Under the pieces are notes generated by a model. It ran no database searches and was not told where the DNA came from. It saw only the letters and a list, made by a program, of their open reading frames with translations. From the NCBI GenBank assembly GCA_002633025.1, contig NMRB01000005.1, forward strand, positions 633,082 to 697,081: DNA of 64,000 nucleotides, given 5' to 3'. Numbering within the stretch: position 1 is the first letter of the stretch; the number at the start of each line of letters is the position of its first letter. The position numbers and the translations under genes are program-made. This stretch comes from Notospermus geniculatus. Taxonomy: Eukaryota; Nemertea; Pilidiophora; Heteronemertea; Lineidae. Below, in pieces: positions 10,412 through 22,000 of this stretch.

Positions 10412-10848
10412 CAGTGGAACCTCTCTTAAACCTAGCGTCCACTAGGGCGCGGACAAGACGCGGAATGCAAATTTAGTGAATCCGCATTCATTCGGCAACC
10501 TCTCCGCATATTCTTGAAAGGTTCCGTTCACTGTCTTTATCATTCCTGAACAGTTCGCGGCATTTCTGCACGTTCGGGAAAGGGTAAAACGACCAATAGG
10601 ACGTGATGCGGAAGCAATGCCGAAATGACACATTTGCTTCCCGAACCCTTCCTAATGTTGTCGGCGCCCTAGTGGACGCCACCCATTAACGGACATCTCT
10701 GCCAGGAGGACACCTCTCTAATCAGGACACCAATGTTCAGTCCCAAACTGGTCATTTCTATTTATTTCAACCTCTGTAATCAGGACACCTCTCAATTAAG
10801 GACAGCATTTGTCAGTCCTGAAGGTGTCTTTATAGAGAGGTTCCACTG
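10412..10848. mobile_element. Pogo/Tigger-like MITE (outer)
   Basis: Ends CAGTGGAACCTCTCTTA and AGAGAGGTTCCACTG, with TA on both sides and interior GGACACCTCTC words. CAGTnGAACCTC ends plus TA target fit pogo/Tigger-type elements (family knowledge). Interrupted by a second element at 10435-10679. Confidence 0.75.
10435..10679. mobile_element. Nested MITE (GCGTCCACTAGGGCGC ends)
   Basis: 245-bp insertion inside the pogo-like element. Inverted ends are GCGTCCACTAGGGCGC and GGCGCCCTAGTGGACGC. A separate family by its ends. Confidence 0.8.
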
Positions 10849-11062
10849 TATAATGTTTCTTTATACATGTTTAAACACAACATTTGACAGATTTCTTCAG
10901 TCTCAGTCATATTCGTTGCCAGAACTCCAGACTCCGAATTCCAATCTTTCTTATCACTATTTATAACTTGGCACTGGCATTACAAATGTCTAGCAATTGA
11001 GAGAGCAGAGCATGTGATTCACAACATCTGTTGATCAATAACTACATTAGATTTTCATTAAA

Positions 11063-11741
11063 TGAATCAATTATCAATGTCTGATTGCTTTTAACAAGAT
11101 GTTTTACAGGAGAAAAGGTAATGATATTGTTGTATGCTATCAATTGGGCGTATGAATGTGGGTCATTTATTCCTGTGATGTGTTGGGCTCTAACTTTAAA
11201 GGTGTCCTTTTGGTGGTGAAATGATTGAGTAAGAAGTAACAATTTAAAATAGACATGATAGATTTTGCAAATCTTCAGCAGGGCCATGAAACACCTTTTT
11301 GACAAGTAGGGCCTTTGGGCTTTCCACTTGAGACCAGTTTCCTCCTACATTTGGTGCACATTTCAAATACTAGCAAAACAGTGTTTCCGCCAGAGGGTAC
11401 GCAGGGTATACTGTGAGTACCCTCAAAGGAACAGAAAAGGTCCATTTTCTTTAATTTCATGGTTTTTTTTGCTGATTTTGAAGAACTGCATACCCTCAAA
11501 AATATTTCTGGCAGAAACCCTGCAAAAGTATATACCGGTAATGTGTCTTTATAACACAACATTTGACAGATTTCTTCAGTCTCAGTCATATTCGTTGCCA
11601 GAACTCCAGACTCCGGATTCCAATCTTTCTTATCACTATTTATAACTTGGCTGGCATTACAAATGTCTAGCAATTGAGAGAGCAGAGCATGTGATTCACA
11701 ACATCTGTTGATCAATAACTACATTAGATTTTCATTAAATG
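11063..11741. repeat. Direct duplication D2, unit 2
   Basis: Second copy, back to back with unit 1. It carries a different MITE (11379-11522) at nearly the same position. Confidence 0.85.
11379..11522. mobile_element. MITE (CAGTGTTTCCGCCAGA ends)
   Basis: 144-bp fold-back with ends CAGTGTTTCCGCCAGA and TCTGGCAGAAACCCTG, flanked by CAAAA direct repeats; absent from unit 1 of D2. Confidence 0.75.
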
Positions 11742-12905
11742 ACCAATAACTTCAGACAAAAGGAGTCCCATGAGAGAGATGGAGTGAGAGCAAGGGAAAC
11801 ATTAGTGTTACTTGGTGCAGTGTTATCTTTCATTAGATGACATGTAAAAGAATCCAAGAGGGATTTGAGTTCTGTCTCGATTTGTTGATGAATAAAACAC
11901 GTAACAAAGGACTTGGTGGACCACAGCATGCTGGCGTTCTCCCGGGTTTCATTTAGTGGCGGCTGCCAGTGATCAATAATACATGAAGGTTCTCTGTTCA
12001 GTTGCTGGTTTCATGGAGTACCGGTAGTTCATCTGAGTTCAGTCTCTCTCTGCTGGTATCGTAATCGATTCGTATCCTGTGAAGTCTTCAAATTGACAAT
12101 CAGTGATATTGTTTATACATGAGGATGATCTTATGCAGTGAATACTTGGACAAAATTTGCGTTTTCATTCATGACCTAACGATACCAACCCATCCTGCCG
12201 ACATTTCTTTTCCTTCACCGTCCAGGATCAATACTGTCTCTCATCAATCTTGTGTTGGACGTGTAGCTTACATTATTAGCGTGATATTCAGGTCTGTATC
12301 TCGGTTCCTTCCATGTGTCGTGATCAGTATTAGGGTGGATTTAGCGAGGTGTTGAAAGCGGATTATAGGATATCCGTTGCGATGCTGCATGTATCCTGAA
12401 CAGATTGAGAACTGATTTATGGTGACAGATGGTGGTGGTGCCATCAATTGTTGTTGTTCTTTTGGATTCCAGTTAGTGTTGAGATTCGTGTCTCTCTGTA
12501 AAATCGTGGGCACTTCTGGCATAGTCAAAGGCGCGACCCGATATTGCCAAATGCCAGCCCAACATTGAAACATTAGCCTAGGGGTTCAATCCCAAATTCC
12601 CAAGCCATATGACCTCAGCCAAACCAGTCTGGAAGGATACATGTAGGCAGTGTTTGGTTGAGATAGATCAAACTGAACAACCAAACCAACATGTCATACA
12701 AATTCAGCTGCATGAATTATTAATCTGAACATTGAGGCCAGCAGGAATTACAATTTATGTTATGCATTCCATCCACTCATTTATTGATTATAAATGATAT
12801 TAAAAGGACATGCTATAGTTTTGTAAGCATGACAGTTACACATAAATCCATGTTTATGCTTAAAAAAGGAGATTTTTCATTCCATGACCATGTTCCTCAT
12901 TCCAG
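11742..12905. other. Upstream of first CH exon, no clear gene
   Basis: Apart from the uncertain minus-strand frames, nothing supported. The exon encoding the start codon of the CH protein should lie here or further upstream; an in-frame TGA just before 12906 shows that the 12906 exon is not the first. Confidence 0.5.
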
Positions 12906-13046
12906 CTCTACCATGCTTGGATCAATTCCATCCTAAATGAAGATAACCTGCACATTGCTAACCTGACCGAGTTACAAGATGGTTCAACCCTCTATCGACT
13001 TCTTGACATCCTGTATCCAGAGAGCAAGGAAGACCAGAAATTCCAG
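12906..13046 (+). CDS. CH gene exon a (CH1 start)
   Basis: 141-nt phase-0 exon encoding LYHAWINSILNEDNLHIANL through GSTLYRLLDILYPESK. Acceptor ATTCCAG, donor GTTTGT. The W-x-N and LxDGxxLxxLL pattern is that of a CH domain. Confidence 0.85.
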
Positions 13047-16000
13047 GTTTGTATTATAATGTCTTGACAGCTTTAGATCAAGGCCTACAAGTCACTCCGC
13101 ACTTCTCTTCACCAGCAAGGCTGAGAGTTGGATTGGGAGTGATTTAAACGCTCTGGAGCAGTGTTGGTTTGAATTCTGCGACTGATCCCCCCCCCCCACA
13201 TATCACTCTTGAACAAGCTCATCAATCATCAGCCTGCCATATATTTTTTCATGGATCACTTCAAACCTGGCACCAGCCCAAATACAGACGCTCAATCACC
13301 TTTTGAATATGTGTAATTTATTTACTGAAATGGAATTAATTATAACCATTATTCATCGCTCTACCTGTCTGAGTTGACCATCTTACATCACAAAGTTTGT
13401 CAACACAGGTCACCAGTCATTCACAATAGGAATGACATCTAGCCCGGGCATGTTGAAGTATGGCACTTTAACTCTTGTTGGGGTTTGCAAATTCTCTCAA
13501 ATTTCACTGCGAAGGTAGGTAAATAGCGTGGAATTCCCATCTGTTTGTCAACAAGCCATGTTGACAAAAGAATGATGACCCAGCATTCAGGTCTGTCAAG
13601 TGTGAAAAGCCAATTTCCTCAGGCTATTCATGGGTGAAGAGATTGTTGGGTTTACCCACCATGCCCTCTGTGTTTTGGTCACAGGTCCGGGCAAGGCTAG
13701 GGTATACCTCGCTGGGACACAACATAGGGCTAAGTACATTAGACCCCAGTCATACCAGTTGTCATGTCTTAGGAACTGTCCTTTGTGGAATTTTTCGGTC
13801 AAGGTGTGTTTTTTGTGCAAGAGGTAATATAGATTCATAAAACAAGGCACTCAATCTCGTTTTCATTAATATGCCATGTGAGCTGTCTGTAGTTTTTGTC
13901 AATGCTGTTTGTTGAGAGGACGAGGACTATTGATAAGCCAATTGAGACCAACATTGGAAGTGGGACACTATTCAGTTGGAATTTTATCAAACCTAGCATT
14001 ATAGGTAGGAGTAGGACAGCCATTGTATTTTCAATCGTTATTTTTATCTACTTGTGTGTCTACATCTATTTACATAATTCTCCCTTGGTTCTCAAATATT
14101 TGGCAACGTGCTATATGAATTGCACGCATGATCGATAATATTGCCCTTGGTGTTTCAACAGTTTGGGGTGCTGGATAATCCTCTCTCTGTTGGATTGAAG
14201 TCTGTGCTCTGCTGCCATCAATGACAATCATACATTTCCTCATTCATGGTTGCGGTCTTCTACCAAGAAAAAAGTGGACCATCTTGTTTGACTGCATTGG
14301 AAAGGTCACAGTGCATGAAGTCAAGTCGTCTTTCCTCAGTAACAATATAGCATGAGAGTTTCCTTCACTTACTGTCAATCACTCTACCTAGCAAGTCGAC
14401 TTGGTTGCAGCACTGACAGATTGTCCATTCTGTTCATGCCGTGATCTTTACTGCCTTTGGGTATTACCTTGTGAATTATCACAAATATTGACCATCACCA
14501 AGTGAAGATTGTTTGTCAAGCCATAAAACAGATCAAATTCATGATAATCTCCAAATGACAGGGTTGACTTACATTTTCCCTTCTGGTCATCTGAATGTGT
14601 TTACCGGTAGGCCTACTACTGCCAGCCTGCCAGCCTGGCCACGTCATGATATTCTGGCTAAGAAGTTACACTGCTGTGAAGTTTTATCTGCAGGTCGTCA
14701 TAAACGTTTGGGGGGTTAACAATTTCTTAAGCATTTCTCTTGATATTTCACTGTTTCTTTACAGGCTTCAAGAGAGAAAGTTGCCATCCAGAAACTCCAG
14801 GCAGTCCTTGATCTTCTTTACAGGAATGGAGTGAAAGTGTCTGTGGGAGCGCATGGTACGTATCATAGTGACAGGGCCTAGGGATGAAGTGCTTGAAGTC
14901 GTGGTGATAGGATGTGGCAGTCAAGAGGACATTAGATCACCAATGACTTGAGACTTTCTGGCTGGCCCTTGCCTTATTGCCCGATCATAGTCTAGTACGA
15001 CTGTGTAGTTTCTCCTTAAATCATAAATCACAGTCCGTGATGGGGTTGTCTACCTTCTTATGGTTTTGAATGAAAATCATAGATTTCAATGACTCCAATA
15101 CCTTTTGTAGTTGACAAATGACCCAGACAATTACAAGTATATCACCAGTTTTCAGCCATATTTTACTTTCTTACATTGTGCAGTGGACAGCCTTGTTTCC
15201 TTGATGATTTAATAGTGCATAGAGCATGGTTATGGGATTTATAAAAGAACAAGATTTGCTGAATAGTTTGAAAAAAAATCAAAATGTATTCTAGGCAGAT
15301 AATCTTTCCATGGGCTGTGGACCATGGTTTCACTTGTTAAAAACCTGCCTTTTGGCTTTAGTTCTTGCCCTGGAATTCAAAATGGTGTGCATGTGTACGA
15401 ACATATATTTAACTAATAAGCAGAAAAGAGGCACCCTGGTGTTCACCTCCCCTTTTAGGTAAGTTTTCCTGATGAATACTAATCACGTTGTAGTAGGGAT
15501 ATGCCTACTAGGAAGAAAATGGCGAGCATCGGCGTGTGAGGGCCTGGACATGTAAAAGCAGTGTGATCCATTCACAGTAGGTTGGCCAAAGCTCAAAAGG
15601 GCCCACAGTGGAACCTGCCTAAACAGACACCTGGGCATAGACTGGAGGACACCTCTCTATTGAGGACACCAAGGTTCAGTCATAAAGTGATCATTTCTAT
15701 CCCTATAACCTCTGTGATCTGGACACCTCGTAGTCAACAACTGCACCTGTCGCTCTCAAATATCTCCCTCATATTCAGGTTCCACCGTCTGCCTGTTTTC
15801 CCAGTCATCATGATCAAGGGTTGGATGGTATTTACAATCATACCTTATGCTTCCTGAGCNCGTCGCCTCATACACAAGGTTCTTCATGTCAAAAAGGTGC
15901 ATTATATTTCGTAATGAGTCTCCTTTGGTTTGGTGTAATAAATCAAGGTTTAGATCACCGGAGACAAAGACAACAAAAAAGTGGACCATCTTGTTTGACT

Positions 16001-19000
16001 GCATTTGGAAAGGTCACAGTGCATGAAGTCATTTTCAAGTCGTTTTTCCTCAGTAACAATATAGCATGAGACTTTCCTCCAATTACTGTCAATCACACTA
16101 CCTAGGAGTTGACTTGGTTGCAGCACTGACAGATTGTCCATTCTGTTCATGCCGTGATCTTTACTGCCTTTGGATATTACCTTGTGAATTATCACAAATA
16201 TTGACCATCACCAAGTGAAGATTGTTTGTCAAGCCATAAAACAGATCAAATTCATGATAATCTCCAAATGACAGGGTTGACTTACATTTTCCCTTCTGGT
16301 CATCTGAATGTGTTTACCGGTAGGCCTACTACTGCCAGCCTGGCCACATCATGATATTCCGGCTAAGAAGTTACACTGCTGTGAAGTTTTATCTGCAGGT
16401 CGTCATAAACGTTTGGGGGGTTAACAATTTCTTAAGCATTTCTCTTGATGTTTGACTGTTTCTTTACAGGCTTCAAGAGAGAAAGTTGCCATCCAGAAAC
16501 TCCAGGCAGTCCTTGATCTTCTCTACAGGAATGGAGTGAAAGTGTCTGTGGGAGCACATGGTATGTATCATAGTGACAGGGCCTAGGGATGAAGTGCCTG
16601 AAGTCGTGGTGATAGGATGTGGCAGTCAAGACATTAGATCACCAAAAAATGACTTGAGACTTTCTGGCTGGCCCTTGCCTTATTGCCCGATCATAGTCTA
16701 GTACGACTGTGTAGTTTCTCCTTAAATCATAAATCACAGTCCGTGATGGGGTTGTCTACCTTCTTATGGTTTTGAAATAAAATCATAGATTTCAATGACT
16801 CCAATACCTTTTGTAGTTGACAAATGACCCAGACAATTACAAGTATATCACCAGTTTTCAACCATATTTTACTTTCTTACATTGTGCAGTGGACAGCCTT
16901 GTTTCCTTGATGATTTAATAGTGCATAGAGCATGGTTATGGGATTTATAAAAGAACAAGTTTTGCTGAATAGTTTGAAAAAAAATCAAAATTTATTTACA
17001 GCAGATATCTTTTCATGGGCTGTGGACCATGGTTTCACTTGTTAAAAACCTGCCTTTTGGCTTTAGTTCTTGCCCTGGGAATCAAAATGGTGTGCATGTG
17101 TACGAACATATATTTAACTAATAAGCAGAAAAGAGGCACCCCTGGTGTTCACCTGCCCTTTTAGGTAAGTTTTCCTGATGAATACTAATCATGTTGTAGT
17201 AGGGATAGGCCTACTATGAGGAAAATGGCGAGCATCGGTATGTGAGGGTTCGGACATGTAAAAGCACTGTGACCCATTCACAGTAGATTTTGGCCAAAGC
17301 TCAAAAGGGCCTACAGTGGAACCTGCCTAAACAGACACCTGGGCATAGACTGGAGGACACCTCTCTATTGAGGACACCAAGGTTCAGTCATAAAGTGATC
17401 ATTTCTATCCCTATAACCTCTGTGATCTGGACACCTCGTAGTCAACAACTGCACCTGTCGCTCTCAAATATCTCCCTCATATTCAGGTTCCACCGTCTGC
17501 CTGTTTTCCCAGTCATCATGATCAAGGGTTGGATGGTATTTACAATCATACCTTATGCTTCCTGAGCCTAGGATCATTGATTCAACAAACCATTGATAGG
17601 CCCTCAACCCGTGCTTTGTCAGGCAGGATTCAGTGTGGAGTGAATGCTGTGTCATTTTGTTGCTAAGCAACACGAAAGCTTTGGATTGCTGTTGGAGATG
17701 ATTGCTGGAATTCCAGTGATTGTATTTTTGTAGGCCTACCTAATTGTCGCCCCCTAAATCCTGATGGCTCTTTGTTTGTCATCTCTTCTGCCTCTCTCTG
17801 ATGTCTGCCACCTACAGGAGAATTCGTCATTAGATGAGGCGGGGAGATGATGGATTGGAGGCTGTGGTGTTCTGAGTGCCTTGAAATTCAATAAAGCCGC
17901 TGATCTCCACCATGACGTTCAATCATCCCTGGCTCCAGCATGTCGTAAATACTCCATATTTCATCTCTACTTTGCACTCTTTTGATCAAACCCAACATAT
18001 ATTGCATTTAATAAAATTTACCGCAACATTTACTGGCAGAGTTCCATATCGATTGAAATATTTCATCAGCTTCAGACGCGTTCAATCGTGGCGATTAACG
18101 TCAGCTGCTAATTAACGTCTTACTTACAGTCCATGGGGCTGTTTTCAATCAGGCTTGTCTCATAGATCTGTCATGTCTTGTTCAGATTTCTAATTAAAGT
18201 TCACCTTGGGTTTACATTTGAAATGTGGAGTGTATGTGTTGAGAGAAAGACAAGAGGGGCCGATTTCACCAAGAGTGTTTGAGACTTAGACGGTGTAACT
18301 TCGTCAAATGCATGGTGGAATTGCGTGCATTTCGTGAAGTTACACGCGTCTAAGTCTTAAACACCCTTTGTGAAATCGGCCCGAGTTGTTCAGGCCTTCA
18401 CGTTGGGCAGCTGAGGCCTCCATCAGTTCATGTCTACTCCGAAGTGTGGGTCCCTCAGTCGTCTCCAGTGCCCTGAGGTTGCACCTCGGTTCCCAGTTTG
18501 ACCCATTCTTTTATGGCAGTCAAAGCAAGTGTGATGGCTGTGGTTTTGTATGTATGTGGTCTGGTTTCATGTTCTCTGTTTCCGAATTATACCATATCCT
18601 TCCTTTGCCGCAATCCCTTCCCAGTTCACCTGTCATTCACCACAAACCATGGTACTCTACTAGTACTAAAAAAAGTGGTAAACCAGCATTCATAATTCAA
18701 AGATATGTATACGTTAGTTTTAGTTTGTTCAGGGGAACTCCTGGTGGCAAAATACTGATTTATAGTCGCCTGTGTTTGCATACTATTAGTCCTGTATTTT
18801 GATGGTGCATGCCCGGGGCGACGGTATACCGCGGCGGTATGCCACAAGATGAAAAAATAAATCCCCCATTTATGTTTCTATGAAAAATCGGATTATACTG
18901 ATGTTTGGCTTGTTCGGAAAATATGCTGTATTTAGGCAAGGTTGAATTAGGCCAAGTGCTAAGATGGGTATTTTCGTAATGTTGATAGTATGTTCCTTGT

Positions 19001-22000
19001 ATGGAAATATTTTGTACCAGAAGTATGCATAATGATATGAGGGATGTGTGAAGTCTGTCTGCGCGTGAATTTCATTTCCGGGAGTCAGAGGTTGAACTGA
19101 GAACTGTCAGGGGTAGGCCTATTATCACATCATGTAAGGAAGCCAACCAATTGTTCAGATATTGGTAGGGACTGTCTTTGGCTAATGTAAACCTGTTCTG
19201 TTAATCTTTCTTATACAGTACTAATCCCTCATGTATCTGTCTACCTAATTAGAAATATCCTGCATTTCAGTGAAATATAGGCCCTAGACCAACAGGGTGT
19301 CCCAAATAAACACCAATTACCGGTATGCTTTCAGTGTAGGCCTAACCCGCACTCAAAGTCACTTGTGGTAATTTTGTCACCCGAATAATTTGACAGGCGT
19401 TGAACTTTGCTTTCAAGGAAACTTGATACATATTTCATGTATAGTTAAGTCCACATACGTTAATCCTCCTGCTGTTTTCTTTTTTAAAGGTCTAGTGATT
19501 AGTAAAGCGGGCTGGTGTACCTGGATATCTATAATAAGTGTCCGTTTGAAATAGGCCTAACTGGATAATTGTTGGTTTATGGGTGGCTGAAATCAATGAA
19601 TAGAAAATAGTGTGATGGGTTGATTCTTATCGAAACTTGGGGACATTCTGCAGAGCCTAGAATCGCTCACACTTCTTTGGAAAGGCAACTAGCTTTCTGG
19701 CTCGTCCCCTATTCAAAGGTGCCAATTTGATGAGAGATCTCCCGAAGTAGCACCGATTTGATGAGAAACTTCCCAAAGTAGCACCAGTTTAACGAGAGCC
19801 TCCCAAAGAATGGTCAGTTGGGATTTCCATTTCTCTTGACCCTGAGGTTTCTTGGCATTGGTTCCACTGACACCTTCACAACGAGAAATACTCTTTCATC
19901 TCAGACCAAGTAATCTCACTTTATGTATGACCCCGGAGGTGCTACTTTACCTGCTGTATGACCCCGGAGGTGCTACTTTACCTGCTCGATTACAATGAAA
20001 GAAGAATGTATAATTTGACTGGATTTCTTATCTCTTTCCAGAAATTCTACAAGGAGACACTAAAGCCTTACTAGATGTCCTCTGGGGGATCATATTAAAC
20101 TTCTTCCTACATACACCAGGTCTGTCAAATATTCTTTATATGATTTGAACTATTTAACACTGGGGAAGTAAACACCCTGGAAATCGAGGCAAGAACCAAA
20201 GATTTTCCTGTCATTGGGCAGTGGAAACTTCAGTGTCTGTCACTGCTGATGTTCCTGGTTGATCCCCAGTCACACCCATTCTTCATGTGACGGAGCAGGT
20301 GCGGATCCAGGGGGCACTCCTTTTGGCCAACAAATTTGTAAAATCGACCGTGAAATTCTGGAATTGGGCGCAAATTTCAATGTTCCTATCACAGGGCGCC
20401 CCATCTTTTCCCAAATCCTGGATCCGCCCCCGCAGAGAGGGTGACTCTGACAGTGCAGGTTTTGTCTGGGCATTCTGGTTTCCTCCTGCTGTATTTGCCC
20501 AATATTGTCTGTAAAGAGCTCTGTAATGTCATACTTGGCACTCGGCTCGTAACTCGATAGATTGGGTGAGGAACTGCCTTGTAAAACATCTTCCTGAATT
20601 CCCCTTCAAACTTCAAACCTAAAGTTTTATACTTGTTTCAGAGCGTCCACCAACCCAGAGGACAGTCCGTGTTGCCAAACGAAGTCTCCTTGATTGGTGT
20701 AAGCAGCAGCAGCCAGATTTAGCTTTCAATATTCATGCCAGCCTTGGCAAAAAGTAAGTCGTTGTTATTCAACCCAAAGAGTCACCGTGCCTAGTGATAA
20801 CTACGTTCTCCCATCAGGCATTCCAAACCAGGGAATTTGTGGAGATGAATTTGTGGATTTGATGCTACTGTCATTTTATAAACTTTTTTTCTGAGGACTT
20901 CAATCTTTTATTTCATCCTATTTAAATCTTTCAGCTTCAGCAAATCAGATGTCCTAGCCAGAATTATTAGTACAAACTGCCTTGTTGAGAAGTCAGAGGT
21001 AAGCTCTATTGATGATGAGAATAGGATAATCGTATAGAGACATGTTTGATGAAATCAGAATTTGCCGAGGAAACTTTTGCCATTGAAGAAAACTATACTT
21101 TCTGTAACTTCGTTCTTACTGCAGATTATCTTATATTGCAGGAGCTTGTGGAGTATTTATCAAATGCTGTTGAAGCCACAGAACACCAGCTGGGCATCAG
21201 TCATGAAATACTGAAGTAAGTACTTCCTGATTTCCAAGTAGGTTGAAATATATCACACATCACACTACCAAGAGTCTTGAAATGTTCAATTTGGCTTGGA
21301 CTGGTACTTGGCAAGACAGTACTGAAATCTATCTGCACAGTTGAAGATCAGGACTTCTTGTGTATGCTGGGACCACAGAACTGTGCGTCTGGCATGTCTG
21401 GGAAGGTTATTCAGACTCGGGGATGCCTAGGACTAGGTAATACCAGTAGGCTACTGTTATGAAACGTGCCATTATCAGATGTGTTCTGTTGTTTCAGCCC
21501 AGTAGACATAGTTGATGGCACCATAGATGAGCATGCACTTTTGGTTTTTCTGGCACTGGTGAAAAGAAAGGTAAGGGGAATAATATTCTATCCAGTGTAT
21601 TGAGATATACTTTGTTGACGGTGATTTCTGTATTTGCCTCAGCCAGAACTGTACCATAGCTATTGCTAGAGCAACAATGTCACTGGTGATCACAGAGCAA
21701 GACTCCAGCTTCATCTGGAATTCAGCTCATTTCAAAGATCTGCATCTCTTCAATTTCAGAGTCAGCTTGTTGGAAAGCCACATGGAAATGTAAGTGGTTA
21801 GGTTGTTCTATTTTGAACACTTTAAAGTCGCTCCTCCACATGAGAGTTGGCACTCAAAGTGCAGTTACAGGAGATATGGTAACTGATGTTGGACTTGCGC
21901 TAAGGCCAATGCCACTAATGACTGTCTATATGTTTCTATGGCTAAGTTGCCCGTCGAGAGCAAACTAACTTGCACTCACACATGATCATTCACCTCCTTT

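Larger units (their letters stand above)
10104..11062. repeat. Direct duplication D2, unit 1
   Basis: Matches 11063-11741 at both ends (starts AATTATCAATGTCTGATTGC, ends CATTAGATTTTCATTAAATG). It carries a nested pogo-like MITE that unit 2 lacks. Confidence 0.85.
9969..12573 (-). pseudogene. Possible decayed gene fragments (unrecognised)
   Basis: Several protein-like minus-strand frames follow one another: 12573-12268, about 11992-11735 (contains SFVTCFIHQQIETELKSLL), 11715-11570 (ALLSQLLDICNAS), a Cys-rich CTKCRRKLVSSGKP stretch near 11340-11280 and 10385-10310, and 10245-9969 (AQLIAYNNIITFSPVKHL ... TLEGARKFV stop). They lie in different frames, consensus splice sites are weak, and a 2-bp indel between the duplicated copies breaks one frame. 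No family recognised; may be a degraded gene or chance. Confidence 0.25.
14268..15859. repeat. Direct duplication D3, unit 1
   Basis: About 1.6 kb matched by 15974-17566 with SNPs and small indels. It ends at a lone N (15860). Contains exon b and a CAGTGGAACC-type MITE remnant (15606-15787). Confidence 0.9.
15974..17566. repeat. Direct duplication D3, unit 2
   Basis: Second copy, containing the second exon b and the corresponding MITE remnant at 17314-17495. 15861-15973 between the units is unique. Confidence 0.9.
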
